Of a DNA stretch of 18,870 bases, positions 1-7,673 are shown piece by piece (position 1 is the first letter of the stretch; every line of letters begins with the position of its first letter). The notes beneath the pieces were generated by a model, which was not told the DNA's origin, ran no database searches, and worked only from the letters and a program-made list of their open reading frames with translations. Source of the stretch: DATFKA01 sp042095835 (lineage in GTDB: Bacteria > Bacteroidota > Bacteroidia > Chitinophagales > Saprospiraceae); NCBI GenBank assembly GCA_042095835.1, contig JBELML010000127.1, positions 1 to 18,870 of the forward strand, in the 5' to 3' direction. Made by a program: the position numbers and the translations under genes.

Positions 1-230
1 CATTGTGTATTTGTACTTGCTCCCGACCGACCCTCCCGATTTTACATCGGGATGCACTGGCCATCTGAGCTACACTGCATTGTGTATTTGTACTTGCTCC
101 CGACCGACCCTCCCGATCTTCATCGGGATGCGCTGGCCATCTGAGCTACACTACATTGTGTATTTTGTACTTGCTCCCGACCGACCCTCCCGATCTTCAT
201 CAGGATGCGCTGGCCATCTGAGCTACACTG
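1..230 (-). repeat. Three tandem copies of a degenerate tRNA-like unit
   Basis: Three near-identical units lie head to tail at 1-77, 78-153 and 154-230. Read on the minus strand each contains GTGTAGCTCAGATGGCCA, which matches positions 5-21 of an ordinary tRNA (end of acceptor, U8/A9, D-arm). An anticodon-like hairpin follows, with arms TCCCGA/TCGGGA at 34-39/47-52 and 111-116/123-128; in copy 3 (188-205) one pair is lost. The loop is 7 nt in copy 1 and 6 nt in copies 2 and 3. The D-stem is imperfect and no GTTCRANTC T-arm is present, so I do not call functional tRNAs. The most promoter-proximal copy begins GCCAGTG on the minus strand, resembling a tRNA-Thr acceptor. These could be decayed tRNA duplicates, a structured non-coding RNA, or an assembly artefact of a true tRNA cluster at a contig end. 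Confidence 0.8.
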
Positions 231-243
231 GCAATACTCTTTA

Positions 244-267
244 TTTTACCTATTTTATAAGGTAAAA
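244..267. other. 7-bp inverted repeat in leader of the tRNA-like array
   Basis: TTTTACC (244-250) and GGTAAAA (261-267) form a perfect 7-bp stem around a 10-nt loop. It lies between the minus-strand promoter and the first tRNA-like unit, so it would be in the transcript leader. It may be a processing or structural element; A/T-rich pairing makes chance occurrence possible. Confidence 0.35.
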
Positions 268-313
268 ATGTTTTCAAAAAGTTCCGCTTTCGATCATTTT
301 CGTAAAGCGATTG

Positions 314-344
314 CAAAGATACACTTTATCGAATTTAATTCAAA
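314..344 (-). promoter_or_regulatory. Bacteroidota promoter driving the tRNA-like array
   Basis: On the minus strand TTTG (341-344) is followed after exactly 19 nt by TATCTTTG (314-321). This fits the Bacteroidota primary sigma consensus TTTG-N19-21-TAnnTTTG in both boxes and in spacing. Transcription would start near 307 and run left through the tRNA-like units and beyond the window. In many Bacteroidota the next genes in this direction would be tRNAs and tuf, so this may be the promoter of that operon. Confidence 0.75.
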
Positions 345-462
345 CTTTTTTTTATTTTTTTCTTAAAGAAGCTTATCACCCTAATTTCCCTCCAAAACTT
401 GCTCAAAATAGATAGAATGTGGGGCTTCCACCTTCTTCCAAACAGTACTCTTTAAAGTGGCG

Positions 463-470
463 CAAATATA
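463..470 (-). promoter_or_regulatory. Possible second minus-strand promoter (-7 box only)
   Basis: The minus strand reads TATATTTG here, an exact TAnnTTTG match, followed by GCGCCAC. No TTTG is found 19-21 nt upstream, so only half of the promoter is supported. If real it gives a second, longer transcript into the tRNA-like array. Confidence 0.3.
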
Positions 471-570
471 AAGTATCCGCATTATTTTTCCTAGCATTTA
501 AGAAGCTGTTTTAATGCGCGTTGTTGCGAAATGGCTGCTGGATTATTGCCGAGCGTTTCGGACAGCAAAA

Positions 571-600
571 ACGACTATTTCCACAATAGGAGATAGTCGT
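571..600. terminator. Hairpin, possible second or bidirectional terminator
   Basis: ACGACTAT (571-578) pairs perfectly with ATAGTCGT (593-600) around a 14-nt interval. The minus strand continues with TTTTGC and the plus strand with TTTATC, so the uridine tract is short either way. It lies just beyond the better hpf terminator and may act as a backup. Confidence 0.45.
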
Positions 601-603
601 TTA

Positions 604-646
604 TCAAAAAACAATGCTAGACTAAGCCATCCCGTATCGTCTAGCA
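604..646 (-). terminator. Rho-independent terminator of hpf
   Basis: TGCTAGAC (615-622) and GTCTAGCA (639-646) form a perfect 8-bp stem. Read on the minus strand, the stem is followed by TTGTTTTTTG (plus-strand 605-614 is its complement), a good uridine tract. The hairpin begins 17 nt after the hpf stop codon, so hpf transcription should end here and the promoter at 314-344 starts a separate unit. Confidence 0.7.
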
Positions 647-662
647 GCATAATATTTAATAA

Positions 663-965
663 CTAAGACCGTTTTCGTAGTCTTCCTTTGTATTTAAGCA
701 ATTGTCGTTTGAGAGAATCTACCACCTCATCTAAAGCGGTCTCGAAAGTTTTACTGGTAGCAGAGGCTATAATGACTTCTCCTGGCACGTTCAAGCGGGC
801 TTCTAGGACCTTGTCTTTGACTTGCCCCGAATTTTCTAGTTTTAGTTGTACATGGGCATCGATGATACGATCAAATAAGCGGTCTAATTTGTTTAACTTG
901 TTGTCGATACGATTGATAAGCTTAGTGTCGGCTTTAAATTGAATTGCCTTGGTTTGAATTTTCAT
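663..965 (-). CDS. hpf: Ribosome hibernation promoting factor, short HPF/RaiA family
   Basis: The 100-residue product matches the short HPF/YfiA (RaiA) family. It opens with MKIQTKAIQFKAD, has the basic helix around residues 14-36, an acidic/hydrophobic strand pair (38-68) and the second helix 73-92 (FETALDEVVDSLKRQLLKYK) that packs on the sheet. The basic tail KGRLRKRS fits rRNA contact. Proteins of this family bind the small-subunit decoding site in slow growth, blocking tRNA and mRNA and favouring inactive ribosome dimers. It lacks the C-terminal dimerisation domain of long HPF, as is usual in Bacteroidota. The start is ATG at 965 with no Shine-Dalgarno sequence upstream. It lies 142 bp after xerC on the same strand, a conserved pairing in this phylum, and has its own terminator. 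Confidence 0.92.
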   Translation of the reverse strand: MKIQTKAIQFKADTKLINRIDNKLNKLDRLFDRIIDAHVQLKLENSGQVKDKVLEARLNVPGEVIIASATSKTFETALDEVVDSLKRQLLKYKGRLRKRS

Positions 966-1107
966 AATTGCTTAATTTTTAAGAGCACTCACCAAGTAGA
1001 TTTTCAGTGTAGATGAATTGGTATTTTATGGCGTTTATTTCCACTTACATTCTGTAGTCTCTACTCTTCAGGCAGTGTCTTCGGTTACTTAATTGAAGTC
1101 ATCAGCG

Positions 1108-2007
1108 CTAGCTGTTTATATCTGACCTCGCTTTAGGATGGGCTTTATCATATACTGATTTTAGTTGATCTAATGTATTATGGGTATAGACTTGAGTGGC
1201 GGCCAAACTGGAGTGGCCAAGCAGTTCTTTTATGGCATTCAAATCTGCACCATGATTGGCCAAGTGTGTGGCAAAGCTATGCCTAAGAACATGAGGACTT
1301 AAATGCTCCTCTGTACTAATCAATTGGAGATATTTCTTGACCGTATTATAAATAAACTTTGGATAAAGCGCTTGGCCTTTATCGCTGAGAAAAAAAGGAT
1401 TACCCGGTGCTGGAAATTGGGCATCGCGCACCTCCATATATTTGACAAGATGCTTTTTTAAATCCTCCCCAAAAGGAATGATTCTTTCTTTATTTCCTTT
1501 ACCAGTGATTCGCAGTGTTTTTTGATGGAGGTCGATTTGTTGAGCACTGAGATGAAGTAACTCAGCCCTTCTCAATCCAGTCTGATAAAACAAGGCCAAC
1601 ATTAATCGATCTCGGAGACTAGAGAAACTATTGTCCCAGTGCAATTGATCAAACAGTCGATTCATTTCTTTTTCCTGTACTATAGTAGGAAGTTTTTTAC
1701 CAGACTTCGGTATAGGAATCTTGATCATCGGATTATGATCTAAATCGTGGTAGCGTTGTAGGTATTTGTATAGACTTTTAAGCGCTGAAAGTTTCCTTTT
1801 GACCGTAGACACCGCCTTTTGTTCTCCAATCATCTGCACAACCCAAGAGCGAATATGAACCGTTTTTACCTCAGCGAAGGAAGAAACTGCATAAAAAGCC
1901 TGTAAATATTCCTGGAATTGCTCAATATCTTTTCGGTAGGATCGAATCGTATCATCAGATACTCTCTTTTCGTAAGCTAAATAATTGAGAAATCCTTTTA
2001 CATCCAT
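1108..2007 (-). CDS. xerC: Tyrosine recombinase, XerC/XerD type
   Basis: The protein has 299 residues, the usual length of a Xer recombinase. Residues 1-90 form the SAM-like, core-DNA-binding domain (phage integrase N-terminal SAM-like family); residues 105-290 form the catalytic domain. All catalytic residues are visible: R146 (TGLRRAEL), K170 (GKGNKER), H239 and R242 (HVLRHSFATHL), H265 (LLGH) and the nucleophile Y274 (VYTH). Xer proteins resolve chromosome dimers at dif, but XerC and XerD cannot be told apart safely from one sequence and integrase copies also exist. The location upstream of hpf is the conserved chromosomal position in Bacteroidota, which favours the housekeeping role. I start at ATG 2007; an upstream TTG at 2013 would add two residues. 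It is divergent from the TonB-domain gene. Confidence 0.88.
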   Translation of the reverse strand: MDVKGFLNYLAYEKRVSDDTIRSYRKDIEQFQEYLQAFYAVSSFAEVKTVHIRSWVVQMIGEQKAVSTVKRKLSALKSLYKYLQRYHDLDHNPMIKIPIPKSGKKLPTIVQEKEMNRLFDQLHWDNSFSSLRDRLMLALFYQTGLRRAELLHLSAQQIDLHQKTLRITGKGNKERIIPFGEDLKKHLVKYMEVRDAQFPAPGNPFFLSDKGQALYPKFIYNTVKKYLQLISTEEHLSPHVLRHSFATHLANHGADLNAIKELLGHSSLAATQVYTHNTLDQLKSVYDKAHPKARSDINS

Positions 2008-2056
2008 AGGCAAGGCTTAGTAGTTTCTTTTCGATTTGATCAAGTATATTAACCAT

Positions 2057-2081
2057 AAGTTAACTGCTTTTCCGTTAACTT
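2057..2081. promoter_or_regulatory. Inverted repeat in the xerC / TonB-domain intergenic region
   Basis: AAGTTAAC (2057-2064) and GTTAACTT (2074-2081) are perfect 8-bp inverted arms separated by 9 nt. Each arm contains the palindrome GTTAAC, so the site is also a direct repeat with 15-bp offset (GTTAAC at 2059 and 2074). It sits in the only 95 bp available to drive two divergent genes, which suits a dimeric regulator site, but no regulator or complete promoter could be matched to it. Confidence 0.4.
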
Positions 2082-2102
2082 GCAAAAGAATTATCCTCTG
2101 AT

Positions 2103-2540
2103 ATGAAAAAAGAAAAAAGAGACAAGCATTTTAAAAGGCGCCCTAACTACCCAGGAGGGGCCTCAGCTATGAAATCTTTTATCACCAAACAGCTACAATA
2201 CCCTCAAGAAGCATTAGAAGCTAAAGTGGAAGGTACGGTTTTGGTCCGCTTTATCATCAATCATCAAGGCCAGGTCACCGAGACCCATGTTGTCTCGGGC
2301 TTGGGCTACGGCTGTGATGAAGAGGCACAAAGAGTGATCAAACTCCTACAATTTGAAACGGATAAAAACCGTGGATATAAATCGAAATCTTCTATGACTG
2401 TAGGCGTGCATTTCAAAGTGAAAGCAAAAAAACAAAGTACCGCTACCACTTATGAATACACTGTAACGCCCTCAATAAAAGAGGAGGAGAATAAAGAAGA
2501 GGACAGCAATAATTCTTATACCTATACGATTGAGTGGTAG
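2103..2540 (+). CDS. Small soluble protein with a TonB C-terminal domain
   Basis: The 145-residue protein has a TonB C-terminal-like domain at about residues 15-106: YPGG at 16-19, the QYPQEALEAKVEGTVLVRF segment (32-50) and the V-x-x-G-x-G-x-G-x-D/E-x-x-A-x-x-V helix region (64-78) are typical. It lacks the N-terminal membrane anchor and proline-rich linker of an energy-transducing TonB, and I see no signal peptide; the N-terminus is strongly basic (MKKEKRDKHFKRR). After the domain comes a Lys-rich strip and an acidic, Asn/Ser-rich tail (125-145). It may be a cytoplasmic or peripheral relative rather than a transducer. The ATG at 2103 is the first in frame. Its stop is only 4 bp from the stop of the convergent VCBS gene. 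The role is unknown; the domain call is firm, the function is not. Confidence 0.75.
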   Translation: MKKEKRDKHFKRRPNYPGGASAMKSFITKQLQYPQEALEAKVEGTVLVRFIINHQGQVTETHVVSGLGYGCDEEAQRVIKLLQFETDKNRGYKSKSSMTVGVHFKVKAKKQSTATTYEYTVTPSIKEEENKEEDSNNSYTYTIEW

Positions 2541-2544
2541 CTCA

Positions 2545-5500
2545 TTAATCTTTACATTGATAAAGAACGGGTACAGCATTATTTCTGCCGATGATTAAGA
2601 TATCTTTACCTAAACCTTGATGAGGTACCAATTGCATACTTTTTACATCTCCCTGAATATTCAAATGCCTTACTTGGTTAGCAATTGGGCTAAAATTAGC
2701 AGCTTGATCATTCAACAAAATCAATCCAGATCCGGCATCCCACCGTGGCGTCTCCACTTCCGTATCCATAATCGTACCACTAAGAATCAAATCATCAAAT
2801 CCGTCTTGATTTAAATCTCTAGCAACGATATTGAGCATTGGAAAAAACTGCGCCACTCTCGGCAAGACCTTAAACTCAAAGGCACCATCACCTTGATTGA
2901 TCAATACATAAGATTGGAAGTCTGTCACCTCCAAGTTAATAGAAGTCTCTAGCTTATCTCCGTAAATATCGTCTATAGATGCTTCCGCAAAGGATTTAAA
3001 GGTTGGAAACTTTTCTTTGATAAAAGGCATCTGTTGACTAGAACATTCTCTGCCTCGTACAGGTACTTCTTCCCCTTTATATTCTTTACTCAAAACAATA
3101 TCTAGAGAGCCACTTTCATCAAAGTCATTCGCGTATACCTTAAAAGGTTGCTCCTCGCTGGCGGTATACTTACTATTCAATCCAAGGTTCCCAAGAATAT
3201 AATCTGGTCGACCATCATTATTGAGATCAGCTTCGGTCGCATTAAACCACCAACCTTTTTTAGTTTTCATTTCAGAGGTCGAAGCCTCTACAAAGTGGCC
3301 TTTTTGATTCTTATACAAGTGCACTCCCGTCCATTCCCCAACGATCAAAATATCCTCCCAAGAATCTTGGTCATAATCTGTGACAACTATTTGATTGATG
3401 ATACCAACCTTACTTAAATCAGGGAATAAGTCGGCACTGACCTCTTCAAAAACACCGTTTTTATTTTCTAATAAAAAGGAAGGTGCAGCTTTTGGATAGG
3501 CCTGTGGTTCTATCCGATTACCAATAATCAGGTCTTGATCACCATCTTTATCAAAATCAAAAGCTCTGGCTACTTTACTACTATAAGGCTTTCGTAGGTT
3601 AAGATCTTCGCTACGATCTACCCAATTCCCAGCATCATTCCGATATAGTCTATTTCTATAATAAGAACCATAGGCCCCAAAACTGTTGCCCCCGCTTAAC
3701 ACCAGTAAATCTTGATCTCCATCTCCATCATAATCCAAGAAAGTAGCCCCAAGATCTTCAAAGATGGAGTCCTGTTGAAAGATAGCAGGGATTTGTTTTT
3801 CAAAACCTTTTTCATTTTGGATAAAAAGGGCACTCGCTTGCCTAGATGCTCCGCCAATAAACAAGTCTGTTCGCCCATCTCCATTCACATCACCTTCAAC
3901 CAAGCAGGGACCAAAGGAAGATTGTTTGTAGGGTAAAAGAACTTCCTTGGCAAAGTCATCAAAATTATCCTCTCTATGCTTATAAAACAACTTCAACTGC
4001 CCAATGGACATGGGGATTAGTAAGGGATCGATTTCGGTAGGATTGCTAGTCGTGGCAGGCTTAGCATCCGATTGCTCCACCGTAGTTTGGCGATTCACTT
4101 TAACCTTATTGATGATTTGTTTTTGGCCGTCGGGCCACTCAATTTCTAGTGAATTGACTTTTTTGAGCTTACCAATCCCGAAATGGGCGATATCTTCTAC
4201 GGAGGAGAGATAGCCTCTCACTCTTTTAGACTCTACTAGCTGTTGGCCGCCAGGATATTTCAGCGTCACTTTTGCGAATCCTTCTGATTGCTTGGCTTCT
4301 AGTTTTACGCGAACAAAATTATGGATTTTCTGATCACTGGTTTTATTCTCATAGATATGCGCAAACTCATCAATATTATTGATCACGATATCCAAATCAC
4401 CGTCCTGATCAAGGTCGGCAAAAGCGGCACCATTAGAGAAAGTGGCTTGCTCAAGGCCGATTTGGTCAGCCACATTTTTAAATTTCCATTCCCCCTCATT
4501 ATGATAAAGGATATTGGCCAACTTTTCGGTTGGCATGGAGTAGTACAATTCTTTTTTTACATCTAAAGGCACTTTACCTTTATACTCAATTTGTGCTTTT
4601 GTAACCCTTGCTTTAAGATCATTATCTAGAGCATATCGACGATAACCGTTGGTCACTAAGATATCTTTGAGGCCGTCATTGTCAAAATCGGCCATTAGAC
4701 CGGCCCAACTCCAATCTGTTTTCGCAACCTTACTCAGGTGGGCGATATTATGAAAATGGCCATCACCTTTATTGGCTTGCAAGGTATTGAACATATATTG
4801 GTGAGGCATTTGGAGACCATCCACCAACATCCTAAAATTGGATACATTCATGGAAGCCATCAAGGTCTTTGATCTTACATGGTCACTTGAGGCCATATCT
4901 AGGATAAACATATCTTGGTGGCCATCATTATTCAGATCAGCAATATCTACTCCCATCCCGTAGAAAGAAACCTGATTAGTGCGGTTTTTTATTTCATCTC
5001 GGAAAGTACCATCTCCTTTATTGATAAATAGAGCATCTGGCACATAATAATCATTGGCTTGGTAAATATCTAGCCAACCATCATCATTAATATCACTCAC
5101 CGTAATGCCTAGTCCAAAAGATGGTCGTAGCAATCCAGCTTCTTCGGTGACCCTTACAAATTGACCACCGTCATTTCGATAGAGATGACTAGAGTTTTTG
5201 GTGAGTAGTTCTTTATCGGCATAAAGCGCTTTGTAAAACTGGACAGGACCAATACCATAGAGTTCATTCTCATTGGAAACGATACAGTCTAGGTCGCCAT
5301 CTTTGTCGTAGTCAAAAAAGACGGCTTGGGTGCTAATCCCTTGATCATTTAAGCCATATTCCTCGGCCTGCTCCTCAAATTTTCCATTTTGCTGATTGAT
5401 GAATAATAGATTATGTCGTAGGCTATCCTGAAATGGTCCGCCTTGGCAGATATAGATATCCAACCAACCATCTTGATTAATATCTACAAAGGTGACGCCA

Positions 5501-5859
5501 TTAGACCATTGCTTGCCCTGGTTGATATTAGCCGCTTCGGTGATATCTTGAAACCGCAGATCACCTTCGTTGAGATAAATTCGATTTGGCACCTGATTCC
5601 CTGTAAAGACTAGATCAGGTAGCTCATCATTGTTAAGGTCGGCAATGCCAACGCCTGCTCCATTGTAGAAAAAATCATAATCGAATAAATTCTCTTTGGT
5701 AGCCATATCAGCTATCAATTTATTCTTAAAATCGACTTTGGTATCTCTAGGATCAAGCAAATCAAACCAAGGCGATGTGGTGCTTTGGCTGATGGCCGTA
5801 TGATGATAAAGAAGAGTTGAGCTAAAAAATAGTATTAATGTAAAAACAAGCTTTCTCAT
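2545..5859 (-). CDS. Secreted FG-GAP/VCBS repeat protein with ASPIC/UnbV domain (CRTAC1-like)
   Basis: The mature start is ATG 5859, giving 1104 residues with a signal peptide (hydrophobic 5-18, likely cut after ISQ-25, so not a lipoprotein). The frame is open further upstream but that part overlaps the previous gene and lacks a leader. Two blocks of FG-GAP/VCBS repeats, predicted to form beta-propellers, occupy about 60-505 and 640-1060. They carry many calcium-binding-like D-x-D/N-x-D-G-x-x-D loops, for example at 184-191, 483-490, 710-717, 768-775 and 1015-1022. An ASPIC/UnbV domain lies between at about 515-595 (VRVKL, GYLSS, HFGIG, EIEWPDG). Such proteins are extracellular and thought to bind glycans or proteins; no catalytic motif is seen and no T9SS sorting tail is present. 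The gene follows the arylsulfotransferase-like gene by 19 bp, so co-transcription is likely. Confidence 0.88.
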   Translation of the reverse strand: MRKLVFTLILFFSSTLLYHHTAISQSTTSPWFDLLDPRDTKVDFKNKLIADMATKENLFDYDFFYNGAGVGIADLNNDELPDLVFTGNQVPNRIYLNEGDLRFQDITEAANINQGKQWSNGVTFVDINQDGWLDIYICQGGPFQDSLRHNLLFINQQNGKFEEQAEEYGLNDQGISTQAVFFDYDKDGDLDCIVSNENELYGIGPVQFYKALYADKELLTKNSSHLYRNDGGQFVRVTEEAGLLRPSFGLGITVSDINDDGWLDIYQANDYYVPDALFINKGDGTFRDEIKNRTNQVSFYGMGVDIADLNNDGHQDMFILDMASSDHVRSKTLMASMNVSNFRMLVDGLQMPHQYMFNTLQANKGDGHFHNIAHLSKVAKTDWSWAGLMADFDNDGLKDILVTNGYRRYALDNDLKARVTKAQIEYKGKVPLDVKKELYYSMPTEKLANILYHNEGEWKFKNVADQIGLEQATFSNGAAFADLDQDGDLDIVINNIDEFAHIYENKTSDQKIHNFVRVKLEAKQSEGFAKVTLKYPGGQQLVESKRVRGYLSSVEDIAHFGIGKLKKVNSLEIEWPDGQKQIINKVKVNRQTTVEQSDAKPATTSNPTEIDPLLIPMSIGQLKLFYKHREDNFDDFAKEVLLPYKQSSFGPCLVEGDVNGDGRTDLFIGGASRQASALFIQNEKGFEKQIPAIFQQDSIFEDLGATFLDYDGDGDQDLLVLSGGNSFGAYGSYYRNRLYRNDAGNWVDRSEDLNLRKPYSSKVARAFDFDKDGDQDLIIGNRIEPQAYPKAAPSFLLENKNGVFEEVSADLFPDLSKVGIINQIVVTDYDQDSWEDILIVGEWTGVHLYKNQKGHFVEASTSEMKTKKGWWFNATEADLNNDGRPDYILGNLGLNSKYTASEEQPFKVYANDFDESGSLDIVLSKEYKGEEVPVRGRECSSQQMPFIKEKFPTFKSFAEASIDDIYGDKLETSINLEVTDFQSYVLINQGDGAFEFKVLPRVAQFFPMLNIVARDLNQDGFDDLILSGTIMDTEVETPRWDAGSGLILLNDQAANFSPIANQVRHLNIQGDVKSMQLVPHQGLGKDILIIGRNNAVPVLYQCKD

Positions 5860-5878
5860 AAAACAAATAAACAGCTTC

Positions 5879-7552
5879 TTACTGAATAACGATCTTCTGG
5901 TAGTAGTTGTCGATTTGTAATAAATACATTCCCTTTTGTAGATACGAAAGGTTGAGATCCATTTGAGGACCTTGCATTTCAAACTGCTGCAACAAGCTAC
6001 CACTCAAAGAGAAAACACTCAATTGTTTCCCCTGCCAATCGGTGAAATTTAGGGTAAAGTTACCAAAATTAGGGTTAGGAAACACCTCTATTGCTTGATT
6101 AGATGTCAATACCTCTTCTGTATTCACTACAATGGCACAAGCTTGAGGCAAAGGGTTTAGCTCCAAAACCTCACCGGGCGTCATATCTCTACCCTCAAAA
6201 GCAGGAAAATCCAGTGAAAAACGCTCCATTCGGAAAGTCAAATTATCGTTTACTCTTAACTGCGCACCTTGCTCAATAGGAATACCAGCAGATAATGGTA
6301 TACGGTATTCCCAGACAATCTCGTCATTCTCATCCATTTCATAGGCAAAGCCCCAGCGGCCAGATAGGATAAGTACATTGCCATTAGGTAGTACTTGTAC
6401 ACTAGACAGGCCATTACTAGAAGCAATCTCTAAGGAGTCTGGGTGGAAATAGGTCCGCTCGAAAGTATTTGGACCAAACCTTCCATCCTCAAACAAATAG
6501 TCCATCGTACCTTGGCGTAGTGATTGGAATACAGGCGCAGGAGAAAGCAATGGAGAAACTCGATTATTATAAAAAATCAATTTGCCGAATTCCGGATCAC
6601 CCAATTGTGCATTGGGATCGACCCATTGGATATGGTGCTGAAAAAAGAGGCATTGATCATCTTCTGATCCTTGCTGATAAGCTCTGGGATTGCCATAGCG
6701 GTATAGGAGATCTCCGCCCTTCCCAAAATTACCTCCCGAATGACTGGCGGCTTCTTCAGTAGTCGTACTATGATCGATGATCCATATTTCATCAAAGTGA
6801 GGCACACTCAAAGCAATTTGATCTAAAACTGGGTTATAATCGATCCCATTGACATGCATCCAATCTGGGTTCCCAATTCGTTGATCATAGTTGACATCAA
6901 TCCGCTCTGGGTGATCAGATATAGCTCCGAAGTTTTCTTTTGTGGCATCGAAATCTTGGACGAGGTGATCCCAGGCACTCCATTTCCATACGATCGTATC
7001 TGCATTAGGGTCTAGCTCCCAGACAGCATCGGGCCATATTTTACCCTGTGGGATGCTTGCAGGGTCTCTACCATTTTCGATGGCATCCTCTGCACTGTGG
7101 TACTCCCATAAAACGAGTAGAATATTGCCATTAGGCATGAGCTCAATATCGTGGTGTAACCTATAGAGCGCATCGTTTTGCTCAAATTGATAAAGGAGCT
7201 CATTGTCCCAGGTACGGATATCTACAAAGCCACCACCACCACCGGCCCAAATGGAATCATTGGTGATATCGGCATTGCGCTTACATTTGATAATATTCCC
7301 ATTTTCCATAAGATAAATGGAATTTCCAGGTCGATAGAAAAACTCATCGGTCCAGCGATGTACTAAACGCCCACAATTATCGAGCAGATACGCATCGGAT
7401 TGATTGTGCGGATATATGAGATTATAGCCTGGATAGGTCTTCTCATAATCATGAGTCAATAGACCGATAGTTGGGGATTGCCCAATAACAAGGTGAGTGG
7501 AAAGCATGCATAGAAAGCCTACCAAAAGGATGTTAGCGTAATAATTTTTCAT
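5879..7552 (-). CDS. T9SS-exported arylsulfotransferase-like propeller protein (copy A)
   Basis: This 557-residue protein has a signal peptide (residues 1-25), an arylsulfotransferase (ASST)-like beta-propeller from about 27 to 465, and a T9SS type A sorting domain in the last 70 residues (488-557, beginning IEVFPNPNFGNF and ending KIVIQ). Propeller hallmarks are LLDNCGRLVHRWTD, WAGGGGG, YRLHHDIELMPNGNIL, DWMHVNGIDYNP, FFQHHIQW and VLPNGNVLILSGRWG. ASST enzymes move sulfate from a phenolic donor to an acceptor by way of a histidine; several conserved His residues are present, but I cannot align the catalytic one, so activity is unproven. It is expected outside the outer membrane. It is a close paralogue of the gene at 7721-9382 and sits 19 bp before the VCBS gene. 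Other beta-propeller functions remain possible. Confidence 0.8.
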   Translation of the reverse strand: MKNYYANILLVGFLCMLSTHLVIGQSPTIGLLTHDYEKTYPGYNLIYPHNQSDAYLLDNCGRLVHRWTDEFFYRPGNSIYLMENGNIIKCKRNADITNDSIWAGGGGGFVDIRTWDNELLYQFEQNDALYRLHHDIELMPNGNILLVLWEYHSAEDAIENGRDPASIPQGKIWPDAVWELDPNADTIVWKWSAWDHLVQDFDATKENFGAISDHPERIDVNYDQRIGNPDWMHVNGIDYNPVLDQIALSVPHFDEIWIIDHSTTTEEAASHSGGNFGKGGDLLYRYGNPRAYQQGSEDDQCLFFQHHIQWVDPNAQLGDPEFGKLIFYNNRVSPLLSPAPVFQSLRQGTMDYLFEDGRFGPNTFERTYFHPDSLEIASSNGLSSVQVLPNGNVLILSGRWGFAYEMDENDEIVWEYRIPLSAGIPIEQGAQLRVNDNLTFRMERFSLDFPAFEGRDMTPGEVLELNPLPQACAIVVNTEEVLTSNQAIEVFPNPNFGNFTLNFTDWQGKQLSVFSLSGSLLQQFEMQGPQMDLNLSYLQKGMYLLQIDNYYQKIVIQ

Positions 7553-7673
7553 GGTTGATGAAGCTTATGGTTTCCGAATATCCATCAAAATAATCGGCTT
7601 TGGTCTTAGGGTGAACTTAACAAGAGGTCGCCCTTTGATTTTTAACGGGCTTGTTTTAGACGTATAAATTTAC

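Larger units (their letters stand above)
231..662. other. Gene-free region between the tRNA-like array and hpf
   Basis: This 432-bp A/T-rich stretch has no credible coding frame. It holds, in minus-strand reading order, a terminator for hpf (604-646), a second hairpin (571-600), a possible -10-like element (463-470), a strong promoter (314-344), a short stem at 285-290/304-309 (CGCTTT/AAAGCG) near the predicted transcription start, and a stem at 244-267. The arrangement is a boundary: the hpf transcript stops and a new minus-strand transcript starts towards the window edge. I see nothing specific in about 345-460 and 471-570. Confidence 0.7.

Noticed and set aside
1..230. Three functional tRNA genes
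   Set aside because: The D-stem is mismatched, the anticodon loops are wrong in length or lack U33 at the proper place, and no T-arm consensus is present.
5..265. Open frame of 86 codons on the plus strand
   Set aside because: It simply translates the tRNA-like tandem repeats, giving a repetitive Cys/Pro/Ser-rich peptide; the minus-strand promoter and tRNA-like features explain the sequence better.
5860..6003. 48-codon N-terminal extension of the VCBS protein
   Set aside because: It overlaps the end of the arylsulfotransferase-like gene in another frame and would bury the clear signal peptide that starts at 5859.
7630..7652. GCCC/GGGC hairpin as a terminator for ASST-like copy B
   Set aside because: Only four uninterrupted pairs form, and the minus-strand tail GACCTCTTG has no uridine tract.
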